From assembly GCA_963205455.1 (NCBI GenBank), contig CAUJJL010000147.1, forward strand, positions 1 through 32,728: DNA of 32,728 bases, written 5' to 3'. The translations under genes and the position numbers were made by a program. Each line of letters starts with the position of its first letter. Position 1 is the first letter of the stretch. Below, one piece after another: positions 7,923 to 16,509 of the stretch. Source of the stretch: Verrucomicrobiota bacterium. Its GTDB lineage: Bacteria > Verrucomicrobiota > Verrucomicrobiia > Opitutales > Opitutaceae. The notes under the pieces were generated by a model that saw only the letters and a list, made by a program, of their open reading frames with translations, made no database searches and was not told the DNA's origin.

Positions 7923-10088
7923 ATGAAAAAGACTCCTGTCATTTCGCTTGGCTCGTCGATCGTATCCGCCTTCCTCTCAGCCGCCATCCTCCCGGCATCC
8001 CTCAGTGCGCAGACCGCACGGTCAGGTGGTGCCGAAGAGGAGACCATCGTCATGTCGCGCTTCGAGGTGAGCTCGAAAACTGACCGAAGCTACAATCTTA
8101 CCACGGCCACCGCGGGCCTCAAGACCCGCCAGGAACTCATCGACATCCCCGGTTCGATCCAGATCGTCCCGCGCAACCTCATCGAGGATCTCGGCAACTT
8201 TCCCTACCCGAGCGATTTCGCCAAGTACATCTCGAGCGGACTTTCGTCCTTCGGGGGCAACAACCTCTTCTACATGCGCGGTGAACGTCTCACCCGAACC
8301 TTCAAGAATGGCGTTGAATATTTTCCTTCCATCGACGACGACGTGACCACCGAGACGATGGAGGTCGTCAAGGGCGCGCAGGCCGTCCTTTTCGGCACAA
8401 GGCCGGTCACCCAGGGCATGCTGCTGCGAACAACAAAGGTCCCTCTCTACTCGCGCAAGGGATCGGTGCGAGCACTCGTGGACAGCAATGGAATGCTCAG
8501 GGGAGAAATCGATCTCACTGGTCCCGTGGACCACGATCTCGGAGGAGCACGCGCCGCCTATCGTTTTGTCGGCGCCCAGCAGGAAGGCAAATTCTACCAG
8601 GACGACATCTTCGACAATCGCACGGTTCTTTCCCCGTCTTTTCAACTCGACTGGAAGGATACGACGGTACGTCTGCGCTACGAATACTCGAAAATCGAAA
8701 CAAGCGGCCTATTCCCGAACAACTTCCTCGATCAAGACAACCAACTCTCGTACATCGCCGGGCGCAAGCAGGGCTACAAGGCGCCATGGAGCCTATCGAC
8801 ATTCACCAAACACGAGGTTGAAGGCACGGTGACTCACCGCATCACGTCGAATTTTGAATCGAAGCTCCAGGTCGCGTTCTTCTCGGAGCGCCGTTACGAT
8901 CACGACAGTCGATCAAACAACAACAACAACACGCTGCTCGGCGCCAACGGTATCGTCGACAGCTCGGACTATATCCAGTTCAATCTGCTCACACTCAATC
9001 AGATGCAGAAGATGTTCAGTGTCGTGAACGACTACATTTCTGTTTTCGATGTCGCGGGACGTCAACAGCAGACCAATTTCGGATGGGCCGCCAGTTCCGT
9101 GGCGGACCAACAAGGCCTGGTCTTCACGCCGCTGATCTCACCCGAAACCGGCACCACCCGATTCAACATCATCAACCCGGTCTTTCCGGCCAACCCAGCC
9201 GATGCGATCATTCCCGGAACGGCGAACACGATCCAGCGTCGCAGCGCCGCCAACATCTACGTTCAGCATCAGGCACATATCATCCAGGACCGCCTCATCG
9301 CGACTGCCGGTGGAAGCTGGAGTTGGAGCAGCAATACTTCCCACCTCGATGTCGTGAACGCCGCGCACAAAGAGAGCAAGGGCGACAAGGGCGTCTACAA
9401 GGTCGGCCTCGTCTACAAGCCACGCGCCGACCTGTCTTTCTTCGCGTCACAGGCCACCAATTTTGCCCCCGCGGGAGCCGATGACCGCGATCCCAACGGC
9501 ATTCCCCTTCCGCCAACCTTGGGCAAGGTCCAGGAACTTGGCGTCAAGACAGTGACACTCAATGGCAGGGTGACCGCCAGCATGGTCTGGTTCCGCAACG
9601 ACGCCAAGAACCTTCCGGTCCGCTTCAATCTGGGCCAGCCCAATGTCTATGCGCTGGCCGCAGGTAGTGTCCGCACCGAAGGCATGGAGTACGATCTCAA
9701 CGTGCGTCCCATCGACGGCTGGACCGTGATTGCAACCTTGTTCGACGGCCGCGGTACCCATGATCAGACGGGAGCAACGCTCGTGCGCACCTACCGGAAG
9801 ACGTGGAGTCTGCTGACCAAGTACGACTTCACGGATGGGGCGCTCAAGGGTTTCGGCATCGGCGCGAATCTCTTCCACATGGGAGCCACCTACCAACGCC
9901 CACTTCCCGCATTCCCGGATTATGATGTCTACAATATTTTCGCGACCTACACGCACAAGGAATGGAACTTCAACCTCGGCATCAACAACGTCTTTGACGA
10001 AGACTACGCTGCCGGTGGCAACAGCCGCTTCGTGGTTTACCCTTCCACCCCCCGCACCTTCAGCCTGACCGCGAAATACAATTTCTGA
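7923..10088 (+). CDS. TonB-dependent outer-membrane receptor 1
   Basis: Energy-coupled outer-membrane beta-barrel, 721 residues, predicted here to import sialic acid or a sialylated oligosaccharide. The signal peptide ends near residue 30 (LPASLSAQ). A TonB-box-like ETIVMSRFEVSS (40-51) follows, then the plug domain (about 65-190; DIPGSIQIVPRNLIEDLG, NLFYMRGERLTRTFKNGV, METMEVVKGAQAVLFGTRP). The barrel continues to the end, SLTAKYNF, with the C-terminal Phe typical of barrel proteins. The plug is shorter and less canonical than in siderophore receptors (GTRPVTQGM replaces the usual YGxxxPGG). No SusD-like lipoprotein accompanies it. It follows the GntR/LacI-type regulator on the same strand, with its own promoter region. 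Confidence 0.9.
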   Translation: MKKTPVISLGSSIVSAFLSAAILPASLSAQTARSGGAEEETIVMSRFEVSSKTDRSYNLTTATAGLKTRQELIDIPGSIQIVPRNLIEDLGNFPYPSDFAKYISSGLSSFGGNNLFYMRGERLTRTFKNGVEYFPSIDDDVTTETMEVVKGAQAVLFGTRPVTQGMLLRTTKVPLYSRKGSVRALVDSNGMLRGEIDLTGPVDHDLGGARAAYRFVGAQQEGKFYQDDIFDNRTVLSPSFQLDWKDTTVRLRYEYSKIETSGLFPNNFLDQDNQLSYIAGRKQGYKAPWSLSTFTKHEVEGTVTHRITSNFESKLQVAFFSERRYDHDSRSNNNNNTLLGANGIVDSSDYIQFNLLTLNQMQKMFSVVNDYISVFDVAGRQQQTNFGWAASSVADQQGLVFTPLISPETGTTRFNIINPVFPANPADAIIPGTANTIQRRSAANIYVQHQAHIIQDRLIATAGGSWSWSSNTSHLDVVNAAHKESKGDKGVYKVGLVYKPRADLSFFASQATNFAPAGADDRDPNGIPLPPTLGKVQELGVKTVTLNGRVTASMVWFRNDAKNLPVRFNLGQPNVYALAAGSVRTEGMEYDLNVRPIDGWTVIATLFDGRGTHDQTGATLVRTYRKTWSLLTKYDFTDGALKGFGIGANLFHMGATYQRPLPAFPDYDVYNIFATYTHKEWNFNLGINNVFDEDYAAGGNSRFVVYPSTPRTFSLTAKYNF

Positions 10089-10096
10089 CCGCTTCC

Positions 10097-10110
10097 GTGG
10101 GTCGGCCCAC
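10097..10110. terminator. short stem-loop between receptor and kinase genes
   Basis: GTGGG-TCGG-CCCAC (10097-10110) is a perfect 5-base stem with a tetraloop, located between the convergent receptor and kinase genes. No T-run follows on either strand, so the terminator function is weakly supported. Confidence 0.25.
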
Positions 10111-10136
10111 AACGTCGGGGCTTACCCTTCCGGTCA

Positions 10137-12167
10137 TCAGGCGCCAACCCTCCCGGCCGCCGGATTCAACAGCCCGCTGAGCAGGACTCTGGTGCCTGCT
10201 CCCGGCTGGCTGGCGAGGTTCAGGTTTCCCTGCAGCAGCGTCGACCGGTGGCGAAGGCTTGTAAGCCCGTGGCCGTCCGTCGAGCGACCCACCACGAATC
10301 CACAGCCATCATCCTTCACTTCCAGGGAAAACTTTTGGTCCTCCACGGCGAGGCGAATCCAGACACGGCCCGCGCGCGCATGCCGCAGCACGTTGTTCAA
10401 CATTTCCTTCAACGCGAGCAACAGGTGCCGCTGCACATCCAGCGGAGGCGCATCCTCCATGCCTTCGATTTCGAACGTCCATTCCACGCCTCTCAGCAGA
10501 TGCCTCGCCGTTTCCTGAAGGCGCTCGGTAAGCCGCGGCACATCATGGGGCCCGGGTTGGGTGAGCCAGACGATGTCACGCATTGCCGACGCCGTGTCCG
10601 CGGCAAGATTTCGGATCTCTTCGATTTCCGACGCCGAAAGCCCCGCCTGCTCGCGACGCCCCAGCTCCGCCAGCATTGAGATGCTGGCGAGATTGCTTCC
10701 GATCTCATCGTGCAGGTCGCCAGCAATCCGCCGCTGCAGGGCCGCGACGGCAAGGGTCTGCTTGCGTCGCTGGTAAAGGAACCCGCCCACCGCCACCAGC
10801 ACCACCGCCGTGCCAATACCCATGAGGCTGCGCACAACACGCTGCGCCAATCTCGGTTGTAGCACCGCAAGGCGGGCATCGACCGCCGCCAACTCCTGCT
10901 CGAACTCCCGGCGATGCGACAACTCCGCAAGCCAGGCAGGCCATTCAATGAGTTGCCTTGGTCCGCGTTGCCCATCGGTGAGGTAACTGGGATTGAAGTT
11001 CTTTGGACCTGTTAGCGCGACGCTCAGCGCGGTGACTCCCGCACCGAGTGCAATATTCCTTTCGTCATGGTAGACCTGCAATTCTCCCAGCGCAAAAATG
11101 TACTGGCCCTCGCTTTTTTCCCATAGGTCGTCAGCGGTCACACGCACAAAGCGGGCGACTCTTCCGTCGCAGGGAAACGTAAGCGGGCTGAACGACGAGG
11201 AGCCGAAGGGTCGCACCGACCAATCCGCCACGACATTCGAAGTGCGAAACTCTTGATCGTTCGAAAGCTCCACACGAAATCGCATGGGGAAACCATAACC
11301 CTGTGTATTGGAAAACTCCGTAATCTTGACCGGCAGCAATCGGACTTCATCAAGGGAGTAGGATCGCCCCAGATCCACCTGCACCCAGACATTGCTCGAT
11401 GGATCGGTGTAGGTTTCCGACTCCCATCCATGCGTCAAGGGATGCCGGGTCTTGGCATTGGGAGCTCCAACTATGCTCTGGCCGTCGATGAGGTTCTGAC
11501 GACTCCAGGTTGGCGCGCGTTCCAGCGAGCCGCTCGTTCGGACCCTGACATGGCTCAGCCCGGTAGCCAGGTTGCGGTTGCCCTCAATGATCATCACCTC
11601 GCCCAGCGCATAGGCGTGGTAAACACCCTTCTGCCATGGCTTCGTCATGACCACGCGCACCTTCCGGACAGCTTCTTGACGCGCTGGTATCAGTACAGGA
11701 TAGGACCCCGGGTTTGCGAAATCCTCCTTGGAATGATCCGCCACAACCGTCCAATGCGCCGCTCCATCCTCCACCTCCACTCGAAAGCGACAGGGAAACC
11801 CATGTCCCGGGGCCGAGGAATCCGCAAAGGGTATGTCAACCGGTACCAGGCAAACCGCATCGATCGGATGAACACCGCCGAGATCAATCTCGATCCATTG
11901 CTCGGCAGACAGGGTGTCATCATAGCCAAATATCTTCCAGCCGACCCTCGAAGCCCGCTCGTTTTTCGGAGCCATGGACATCGCCTGAAGTTTCCCTCTC
12001 AATTCCTCCTGGCGATCACACAGGGAACGAATCTCCGGGCTGATCGCCTTGGAAATGGAGTCCGGCAGTACGAAAGGGTGTTGATCCGCGGGCGCAGCCT
12101 GCCCCCTCAGCAATCGCGCCACTGCCATTGCTGCCAATCCTGCAACCATCCATCCATTTCGGGGCAT
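10137..12167 (-). CDS. sensor histidine kinase with extracytoplasmic discoidin (F5/8 type C) domains
   Basis: Membrane sensor kinase of 676 residues. A signal peptide or first helix (about 5-24) is followed by two related beta-sandwich segments, about 55-195 and 215-390, each holding a block of the form WIEIDLGGVHPIDAVCLVPV / WVQVDLGRSYSLDEVRLLPV and a block FPCRFRVEVE / FPMRFRVELS; these are discoidin-like carbohydrate-binding folds. A transmembrane helix (about 446-464) leads to a NarL-type (HisKA_3) core: His486 in IAGDLHDEIGSNLASISML, N-box LNNVLRHARAG (590-600), G-box DDGCGF (619-624) and GHGLTSLRHR. The layout suggests it senses glycan in the periplasm and signals to a response regulator, but no LuxR-type regulator gene is in the window. 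It is divergent from the SIS-domain gene. Confidence 0.85.
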   Translation of the reverse strand: MPRNGWMVAGLAAMAVARLLRGQAAPADQHPFVLPDSISKAISPEIRSLCDRQEELRGKLQAMSMAPKNERASRVGWKIFGYDDTLSAEQWIEIDLGGVHPIDAVCLVPVDIPFADSSAPGHGFPCRFRVEVEDGAAHWTVVADHSKEDFANPGSYPVLIPARQEAVRKVRVVMTKPWQKGVYHAYALGEVMIIEGNRNLATGLSHVRVRTSGSLERAPTWSRQNLIDGQSIVGAPNAKTRHPLTHGWESETYTDPSSNVWVQVDLGRSYSLDEVRLLPVKITEFSNTQGYGFPMRFRVELSNDQEFRTSNVVADWSVRPFGSSSFSPLTFPCDGRVARFVRVTADDLWEKSEGQYIFALGELQVYHDERNIALGAGVTALSVALTGPKNFNPSYLTDGQRGPRQLIEWPAWLAELSHRREFEQELAAVDARLAVLQPRLAQRVVRSLMGIGTAVVLVAVGGFLYQRRKQTLAVAALQRRIAGDLHDEIGSNLASISMLAELGRREQAGLSASEIEEIRNLAADTASAMRDIVWLTQPGPHDVPRLTERLQETARHLLRGVEWTFEIEGMEDAPPLDVQRHLLLALKEMLNNVLRHARAGRVWIRLAVEDQKFSLEVKDDGCGFVVGRSTDGHGLTSLRHRSTLLQGNLNLASQPGAGTRVLLSGLLNPAAGRVGA

Positions 12168-12231
12168 TTCTCGGGCAAATCATGCTCCTTCCACCAGCAA
12201 ATGCAACCCCGCCCGCGTCGCCGGAAACGCC

Positions 12232-12241
12232 CGTAATTACG
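12232..12241. promoter_or_regulatory. CGTAATTACG palindrome in the kinase/SIS divergent spacer
   Basis: A perfect 10-base palindrome in the 141-base spacer between the divergent kinase and SIS-domain genes. It does not match the 24-base palindrome of the nanA promoter. It could be an operator or chance; nothing else stands out in this spacer. Confidence 0.25.
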
Positions 12242-12308
12242 TGGATTGTGATCTCCATGCTTAACCTGCTACGATTCACATGTCCACTCGATCATTCCCC
12301 GGCGAACT

Positions 12309-13352
12309 GTGACAAAGATCATTCACGGCCCCTACCTTTCCGACCTCCTCAGGCAAGGCAACGTGTTGCACGATGTCTGCATCGCGCTATCGCGAACAGA
12401 CCCTCTCCATCGCCTGAGCGGGCAGTTGCAGAACAACACCTACCGTCGCGTTGTGATGACCGGCATGGGAAGTTCCTTCCACGCGTGCTACCCACTGCAC
12501 CTCAGATTGTCGCGCGCCGGTTTCGTTTCCCATCACGTGGAAACTTCTGAACTCCTCCTTGGATTCGAGCCGCTCAAATCGCGTGATACGCTGCTGATTA
12601 TTGCGTCGCAATCCGGCGAGAGTGCCGAGGTGGTTGAACTGCTGCGCGGCAGTCATGCGTTCGGGCACGTGATCGGGATCACAAACCAGCTGTCCTCAAC
12701 GCTCGGCCGAAAGGCCCACACCGCGCTCGCCCTGCATGCGGGCGAAGAGGCAACGGTTTCCTGCAAGACCTACATCGCAACCTTGGCCGTTCTCCATTGG
12801 CTGGGTGAGGCCCTGGCCGGAGGCAGTCCCTCTGAGGCTGTGCAGACACTCGGGTCGATCGAGCAGCCGATGCACGCCTACCTGAACAACTATCAGAGTC
12901 ATGTCGCAAGGCTGGCCGGGATGATCGCTGACATTCGTTCCGTCTATGTTGTCGGACGCGGCGTTTCGCTGGCCACCACCGGCACGGGAGGTCTCATCCT
13001 GAAGGAATCCACGCGGCAGCCCGCCGAGGGCATGTCCGCGGCAGCCTTTCGCCACGGTGTCATTGAAATGGTAGGTCCGCACACGTTGGTGCTCGTGCTA
13101 CTCGGCCAGCCTGAGATTGCAGACCTGCATCGAAAGCTCGCGACGGATATTTCGAATCACGGTGGTCCGGTCATCGTGATCGGTTCCGATGCCGGGATCC
13201 CCGAACCCTTCCGCACTCCCGAGGTGCCGGAGCCGCTCCTGCCTCTCGTCGAGATCCTTCCCGTGCAGATGCTGTCTCTCGCGATAGCTGCCCGCGATGG
13301 ACGGGAGGCCGGGAGGTTCAAACTGGCAAGCAAGATAACCACGACGAGCTAG
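12309..13352 (+). CDS. double SIS-domain sugar-phosphate isomerase/deaminase (NagB-II or GlmS-isomerase-like)
   Basis: Cytoplasmic protein of 347 residues starting with GTG. Two SIS (sugar isomerase) domains are visible: about 40-170 with GMGSSFHA and IIASQSGESAEVVEL, and about 205-330 with VYVVGRGVSLATTGTG, KESTRQPAEGMSAAAFRHGVIEMV. Length and layout match the isomerase half of GlmS without its glutaminase domain, as in the alternative glucosamine-6-phosphate deaminase NagB-II, AgaS and FrlB. In this locus the fitting reaction is GlcN-6-P to Fru-6-P plus ammonia, the end of sialic acid and GlcNAc breakdown. It is 6 bases ahead of the EamA gene, so the two are cotranscribed with the ROK kinase downstream. 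The exact substrate cannot be read from sequence alone. Confidence 0.82.
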   Translation: MTKIIHGPYLSDLLRQGNVLHDVCIALSRTDPLHRLSGQLQNNTYRRVVMTGMGSSFHACYPLHLRLSRAGFVSHHVETSELLLGFEPLKSRDTLLIIASQSGESAEVVELLRGSHAFGHVIGITNQLSSTLGRKAHTALALHAGEEATVSCKTYIATLAVLHWLGEALAGGSPSEAVQTLGSIEQPMHAYLNNYQSHVARLAGMIADIRSVYVVGRGVSLATTGTGGLILKESTRQPAEGMSAAAFRHGVIEMVGPHTLVLVLLGQPEIADLHRKLATDISNHGGPVIVIGSDAGIPEPFRTPEVPEPLLPLVEILPVQMLSLAIAARDGREAGRFKLASKITTTS

Positions 13353-13358
13353 CCGTCC

Positions 13359-14315
13359 ATGACCCCACAATCCGCCCCGACTTCGCGATCCCGACCCTGG
13401 TGGTTGATCCACGCCCTCACCGCCGCCACCTGCTGGGGGATCTGGGGCGTGCTGGCAAAAGGTCCAAGCCGCGAACTTTCCGGCTGGATGACGCAGATTC
13501 TGTTCACCTTTGCCCTGGTTCCCTCCGCCTTGGTCGCCGCATTTTCTCCGCAGGTGAGGATCGGCACCAACAAGGCCCGGGGACTGTTCTGGGGTTTTAT
13601 TTCAGGCCTGCTCGCGGCGGCGGGTAATCTTTCGTTCTACCTTGCGCTGGAGAACGGGGCAGACACCGCAGTCGCCATTCCTCTTACAAACGTGTATCCG
13701 CTTGTAACCATCGCCATTGCGTGGCTCTGGTTTCGCGAGCGGCTCAATTTCATTCAGATTGGCGGAATTGGCGTGGCAGTGATGGCCATTGTCCTGCTGA
13801 GCGGTGAGGCGGGCTCGCTCGGACATCCCGGCGAATTTCTGCGCCGCCTCGGGCTCAATGCGTGGATGGGCTACACGTTCGCCGCGATGATTTTCTGGGG
13901 CGTGTTCAGCGCGACCCAAAAAGTTTCCACGAACTACATATCCGCAGAGCTTTCGTACCTGGCCTGGTGCGCGGCATTCGTGCCTATTGCAATCGGGATC
14001 ATTGCAACGCGCGAGTTGAAGTGGACCATGCCCGCAGCGATGCTCTGGTCGGGCATCGCCGCGGGTGCACTCAACGGTTTCGGAGTCATCGCAGCTTTCG
14101 CGGCCTACCGCGCCGAAGGCAAGGCGTCGATTGTCACGCCCCTCGCGGCAGCCGTACAGCCCGTGGTGACGGTGATTCTGGCGTTGATCTTCCTCGGCGA
14201 ACGGATCGGCAGGCTGGAAAGGGTGGGGGTCGTGCTGGCGATCATCGCAGCCGTCGCCCTCTCGTTTGAAACGAAACCGGCAGTTCCGACGAAACCGATC
14301 GCCCACTCGTCATAG
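13359..14315 (+). CDS. EamA/DMT-superfamily transporter
   Basis: Inner-membrane protein of 318 residues with about ten hydrophobic helices in two EamA repeats (about 15-150 and 165-305). The second repeat ends with the family motif AAVQPVVTVILALIFLGERIGRLERVGVVLAIIAAVAL; the first with YPLVTIAIAWLWFRERLNFIQIGGIGVAVMAIVLL. DMT proteins move small metabolites; the substrate is unknown. Sandwiched between the SIS and ROK genes (6 bases after the first, 58 before the second), it is the only inner-membrane transporter in the sialic acid half of the window, so it may carry an amino sugar or Neu5Ac. No NanT, TRAP, ABC or SSS transporter is found in this half. Confidence 0.88.
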   Translation: MTPQSAPTSRSRPWWLIHALTAATCWGIWGVLAKGPSRELSGWMTQILFTFALVPSALVAAFSPQVRIGTNKARGLFWGFISGLLAAAGNLSFYLALENGADTAVAIPLTNVYPLVTIAIAWLWFRERLNFIQIGGIGVAVMAIVLLSGEAGSLGHPGEFLRRLGLNAWMGYTFAAMIFWGVFSATQKVSTNYISAELSYLAWCAAFVPIAIGIIATRELKWTMPAAMLWSGIAAGALNGFGVIAAFAAYRAEGKASIVTPLAAAVQPVVTVILALIFLGERIGRLERVGVVLAIIAAVALSFETKPAVPTKPIAHSS

Positions 14316-14373
14316 CTGAGAACGTTTCCCAGCAGTTTTTTCAGGCTTCCATGCATCCACCATCACGCCGCGA

Positions 14374-15276
14374 ATGAAGCATGCCTTGGGAATAGACATC
14401 GGCGGCACCAAGATCGCCTTGGGAGTGGTGGCAGAAAACGGGTCCATTCAAGCCAACACAACCCTGCCCACGGATTCACGCCTGGGTTTCAAGAGCGCGG
14501 TTCAGCGAATGGGACAAGCTGCTCGGATGCTGTTCCAATCAAGCGGTACCCCCGTCACCAATCTCGCAGGCATTGGAGTTGGATGCACGGGTCCCGTGAA
14601 TCCGCTCACGGGTGTGGTCGACAACCCGCACACGCTTCCAGGCTGGGACGGCTGTAATCTCATCGACGCGTTGTCTGCTGAATTCAATCTGCCGACGTGG
14701 CTGGAAAACGACGCCGATGTCGCGGCCTACGGCGAGTATCATTTCGGGGCGGGAGAAAAAGCGGACCGCCTGGTCATGCTGACTTTCGGTACTGGTGTCG
14801 GCGGAGCCGCCGTGCTCAAGGGCGAGATCTATCGCGGTGCTGGGGGCGGGCATCCCGAACTCGGCCATCTGCCCGTCACGAACGACGGACCGCTTTGCTA
14901 CTGCGGACGCAAGGGCTGCGTGGAATCATTTGCCTCAGGGCCTGCAATCGCGAGTGCGGCGTCGGAAATGGGTTTCAACTCGGTGGACGCCGTTTTCGCA
15001 GCGGAAACGGACAATGTGTCTGCCAGCAAGGTTCTCATGGATGCACGCGATGCCATCGCTGCGGCAACCTGGAGCATCCTCCACGGTTTTCTGCCCGACC
15101 GCATCGTATTCGGAGGAGGACTCGTGGACGCTCATCCTGCATTCTTTGTCGACGCGGCGCGTGCTGCCATCAGTCGCGCCCGCCTGCTGGACACGACGGC
15201 CGTCTCCGTTGCACCCGCCCGGCTCGGAAACCTCGCTGGCCTGGTAGGCGCGGCACGGTGGGCAATCGACCAGTAG
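14374..15276 (+). CDS. ROK-family sugar kinase, probable GlcNAc (or ManNAc) kinase
   Basis: Cytoplasmic ATP-dependent kinase of 300 residues. Phosphate-binding DIGGTK is at 8-13; the catalytic base is Asp113 in ENDADVAA; the sugar/zinc motif GHPELGH (159-165) is followed by CYCGRKGCVE (175-184), so His165 and Cys175, 177 and 182 can bind zinc as in NagK and NanK. The second phosphate motif is FGTGVGG (138-144). ROK kinases of this zinc type phosphorylate GlcNAc, ManNAc, glucose or fructose. With an AGE epimerase that acts on free ManNAc, GlcNAc kinase is the expected role, as for RokA in Bacteroides fragilis. It is last in the SIS-EamA-ROK group. Confidence 0.88.
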   Translation: MKHALGIDIGGTKIALGVVAENGSIQANTTLPTDSRLGFKSAVQRMGQAARMLFQSSGTPVTNLAGIGVGCTGPVNPLTGVVDNPHTLPGWDGCNLIDALSAEFNLPTWLENDADVAAYGEYHFGAGEKADRLVMLTFGTGVGGAAVLKGEIYRGAGGGHPELGHLPVTNDGPLCYCGRKGCVESFASGPAIASAASEMGFNSVDAVFAAETDNVSASKVLMDARDAIAAATWSILHGFLPDRIVFGGGLVDAHPAFFVDAARAAISRARLLDTTAVSVAPARLGNLAGLVGAARWAIDQ

Positions 15277-15379
15277 GTGGTCGGCTATCCCCGCTTCATT
15301 GCTCACCCGCTCACAGCCCGGTCGCAAGCCATGCTTCCGGAGCTTTGAACCTCGCAGCTCCTCCCGCCGAGCCGTTCCT

Positions 15380-15811
15380 TCAACTCACACCGCTCGGATC
15401 AAGAACGGCCTGCCGGGTTTCCGTTGCGGATCGCGGCGGCCGTACATCCCGGATCAGGACGCTTTGTGACCCGGCAGCGGTTTCCCATCGGATTTCGTCC
15501 CCGACGTTGCAGCCGAAGGCTTCCACGCCCAAGCGGGAATCAACCGACAGTCCGCCTTCGACACGCAACACCTCGTTCGGGAGGCAGAGCGTATGAGACT
15601 TCGTTGAACCGGTTCGTCGATCAAGCACCTCGAACGTGCTGCCCAAACGAATCATTGACGGACGCTCGGGGGTATCTGCAACGATGAAAGCCCGATCGAG
15701 CTTGTTGCGGAGAAAATTGCGTTCGCGACGGCGATCGATGCAAAAGGGCGCCTGGGCGAGCATCCGCCGAAGGCACTCGTTATCTTTGGAAGTAATATGC
15801 GTCAGATTCAT
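15380..15811 (-). CDS. Rnk-like / GreA-GreB C-terminal domain protein
   Basis: A 143-residue protein. ATG 15811 is chosen because the longer reading begins at a TTG that is part of a TTGACA promoter-like hexamer. Residues about 55-130 form the FKBP-like C-terminal domain of transcript cleavage factors: MIRLGSTFEVLDRRTGSTKSHTLCLPNEVLRVEGGLSVDSRLGVEAFGCNVGDEIRWETAAG. The N-terminal part (LTHITSKDNECLRRML...RRRERNFLRNKLDRAFIV) is too short for the GreA coiled coil, which matches Rnk (regulator of nucleoside diphosphate kinase, about 136 residues). Rnk-type proteins bind RNA polymerase near its secondary channel without cleaving RNA. It stands alone, convergent with the ROK gene. Confidence 0.8.
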   Translation of the reverse strand: MNLTHITSKDNECLRRMLAQAPFCIDRRRERNFLRNKLDRAFIVADTPERPSMIRLGSTFEVLDRRTGSTKSHTLCLPNEVLRVEGGLSVDSRLGVEAFGCNVGDEIRWETAAGSQSVLIRDVRPPRSATETRQAVLDPSGVS

Positions 15812-15924
15812 GACGGTGGCACACTGGCTGGGGCCTCCCCGCGCGAATGCGGATCGACCACCGGATTGGGATGTCAAGGCCCGTCCATTCGGACCTGCTT
15901 TCAGTTCGCGGCCTAACCGCTGTC

Positions 15925-15945
15925 AAAAAGGGGCGTCGGCGCCCC
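15925..15945 (-). terminator. rho-independent terminator on the minus strand
   Basis: Read on the minus strand: GGGGCG (15945-15940), tetraloop CCGA, CGCCCC (15935-15930), then five T (15929-15925). The stem is perfect. It ends a minus-strand transcript that comes from the spacer to the right, where no protein gene is present, and lies upstream of the Rnk-like gene and its putative promoter. Confidence 0.65.
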
Positions 15946-16046
15946 GCGGTTCGCAGTCCACTGCGACGCAGGTACGGCATTGTCCGGATCAGTATCCGGA
16001 TCGCCGGACCTCCCGCGGCTCCGGATCACGGTGCCCGGGCACGGTC
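15925..16046 (-). ncRNA. candidate structured small RNA or leader (unidentified)
   Basis: Upstream of the minus-strand terminator, the same strand can fold into consecutive hairpins: TCGCAG-TGGA-CTGCGA (15951-15966, perfect), GTCCGG/CCGGAC (15982-15987 with 16004-16009, perfect, enclosing ATCCGGAT) and the palindrome GTGCCCGGGCAC (16031-16042). A TTGACA lies further upstream (16165-16160) but without a good -10. No signature of 6S RNA, tmRNA, RNase P or SRP RNA was recognised. The 5' end is a guess; it could also be an attenuator leader of the Rnk-like gene. Confidence 0.28.
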
Positions 16047-16509
16047 ATGGCAGCACCAGACTCCACCTCGCCTCGCGGTGATGCAGACCGCGCGATCAGA
16101 GGAGGAAAATCGTGCCTCGGAAAACATGACAACGTCACAGGAAGACGAGACCCGAGTATTGTCAACCCAGGGGCCAAAAATAAGCCTTGACATGAGCTTT
16201 TTCGGGAGCTTGTTGCGAGGCGCACTTAAACTTACCTCGTAATGACACTGTTCCTCACAGCTCCCCGACAATTGAGATCCACGATTGTCATCTTCCCGGC
16301 AGTGCCGGCGCTGTGAGCTTTCGAGTCCGCGATTGAGTTCGGACCCGGCTCGCGAGCGCCGGAACAACCCGCGCCGTGCGTCCTCCCCATTGCGACGCAG
16401 GCTTGATGCCGAAGCCGCTCCCCCGCGGCCTTCGTTTACCTCACGGATTGCGCAACCTTGAATTGCCCTGCGCGTCCCCGTTTCCACCCACCCAAAATGT
16501 ATTCCTGTC

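Larger units (their letters stand above)
15812..16509. other. 698-base spacer without a protein gene
   Basis: No reading frame here resembles a protein; the open frames are low-complexity Arg/Pro/Ser shadows. It holds TTGACA on the minus strand (15877-15872) ahead of the Rnk-like gene, a strong minus-strand terminator (15925-15945), four hairpins or palindromes up to 16042, three CCGGATC copies (15984, 15996, 16021), and inverted repeats CGAGG/CCTCG (16216-16239) and GACAAT/ATTGTC (16267-16289). Part of it may encode an RNA. Confidence 0.5.

Noticed and set aside
11253..12236. 327-residue plus-strand frame
   Set aside because: Antisense shadow of the discoidin kinase gene; composition is not protein-like.
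15367..15397. CCGAGC/GCTCGG stem as terminator of the ROK and Rnk-like genes
   Set aside because: It reaches into the end of the Rnk-like coding region, has a 19-base loop and no T-run.
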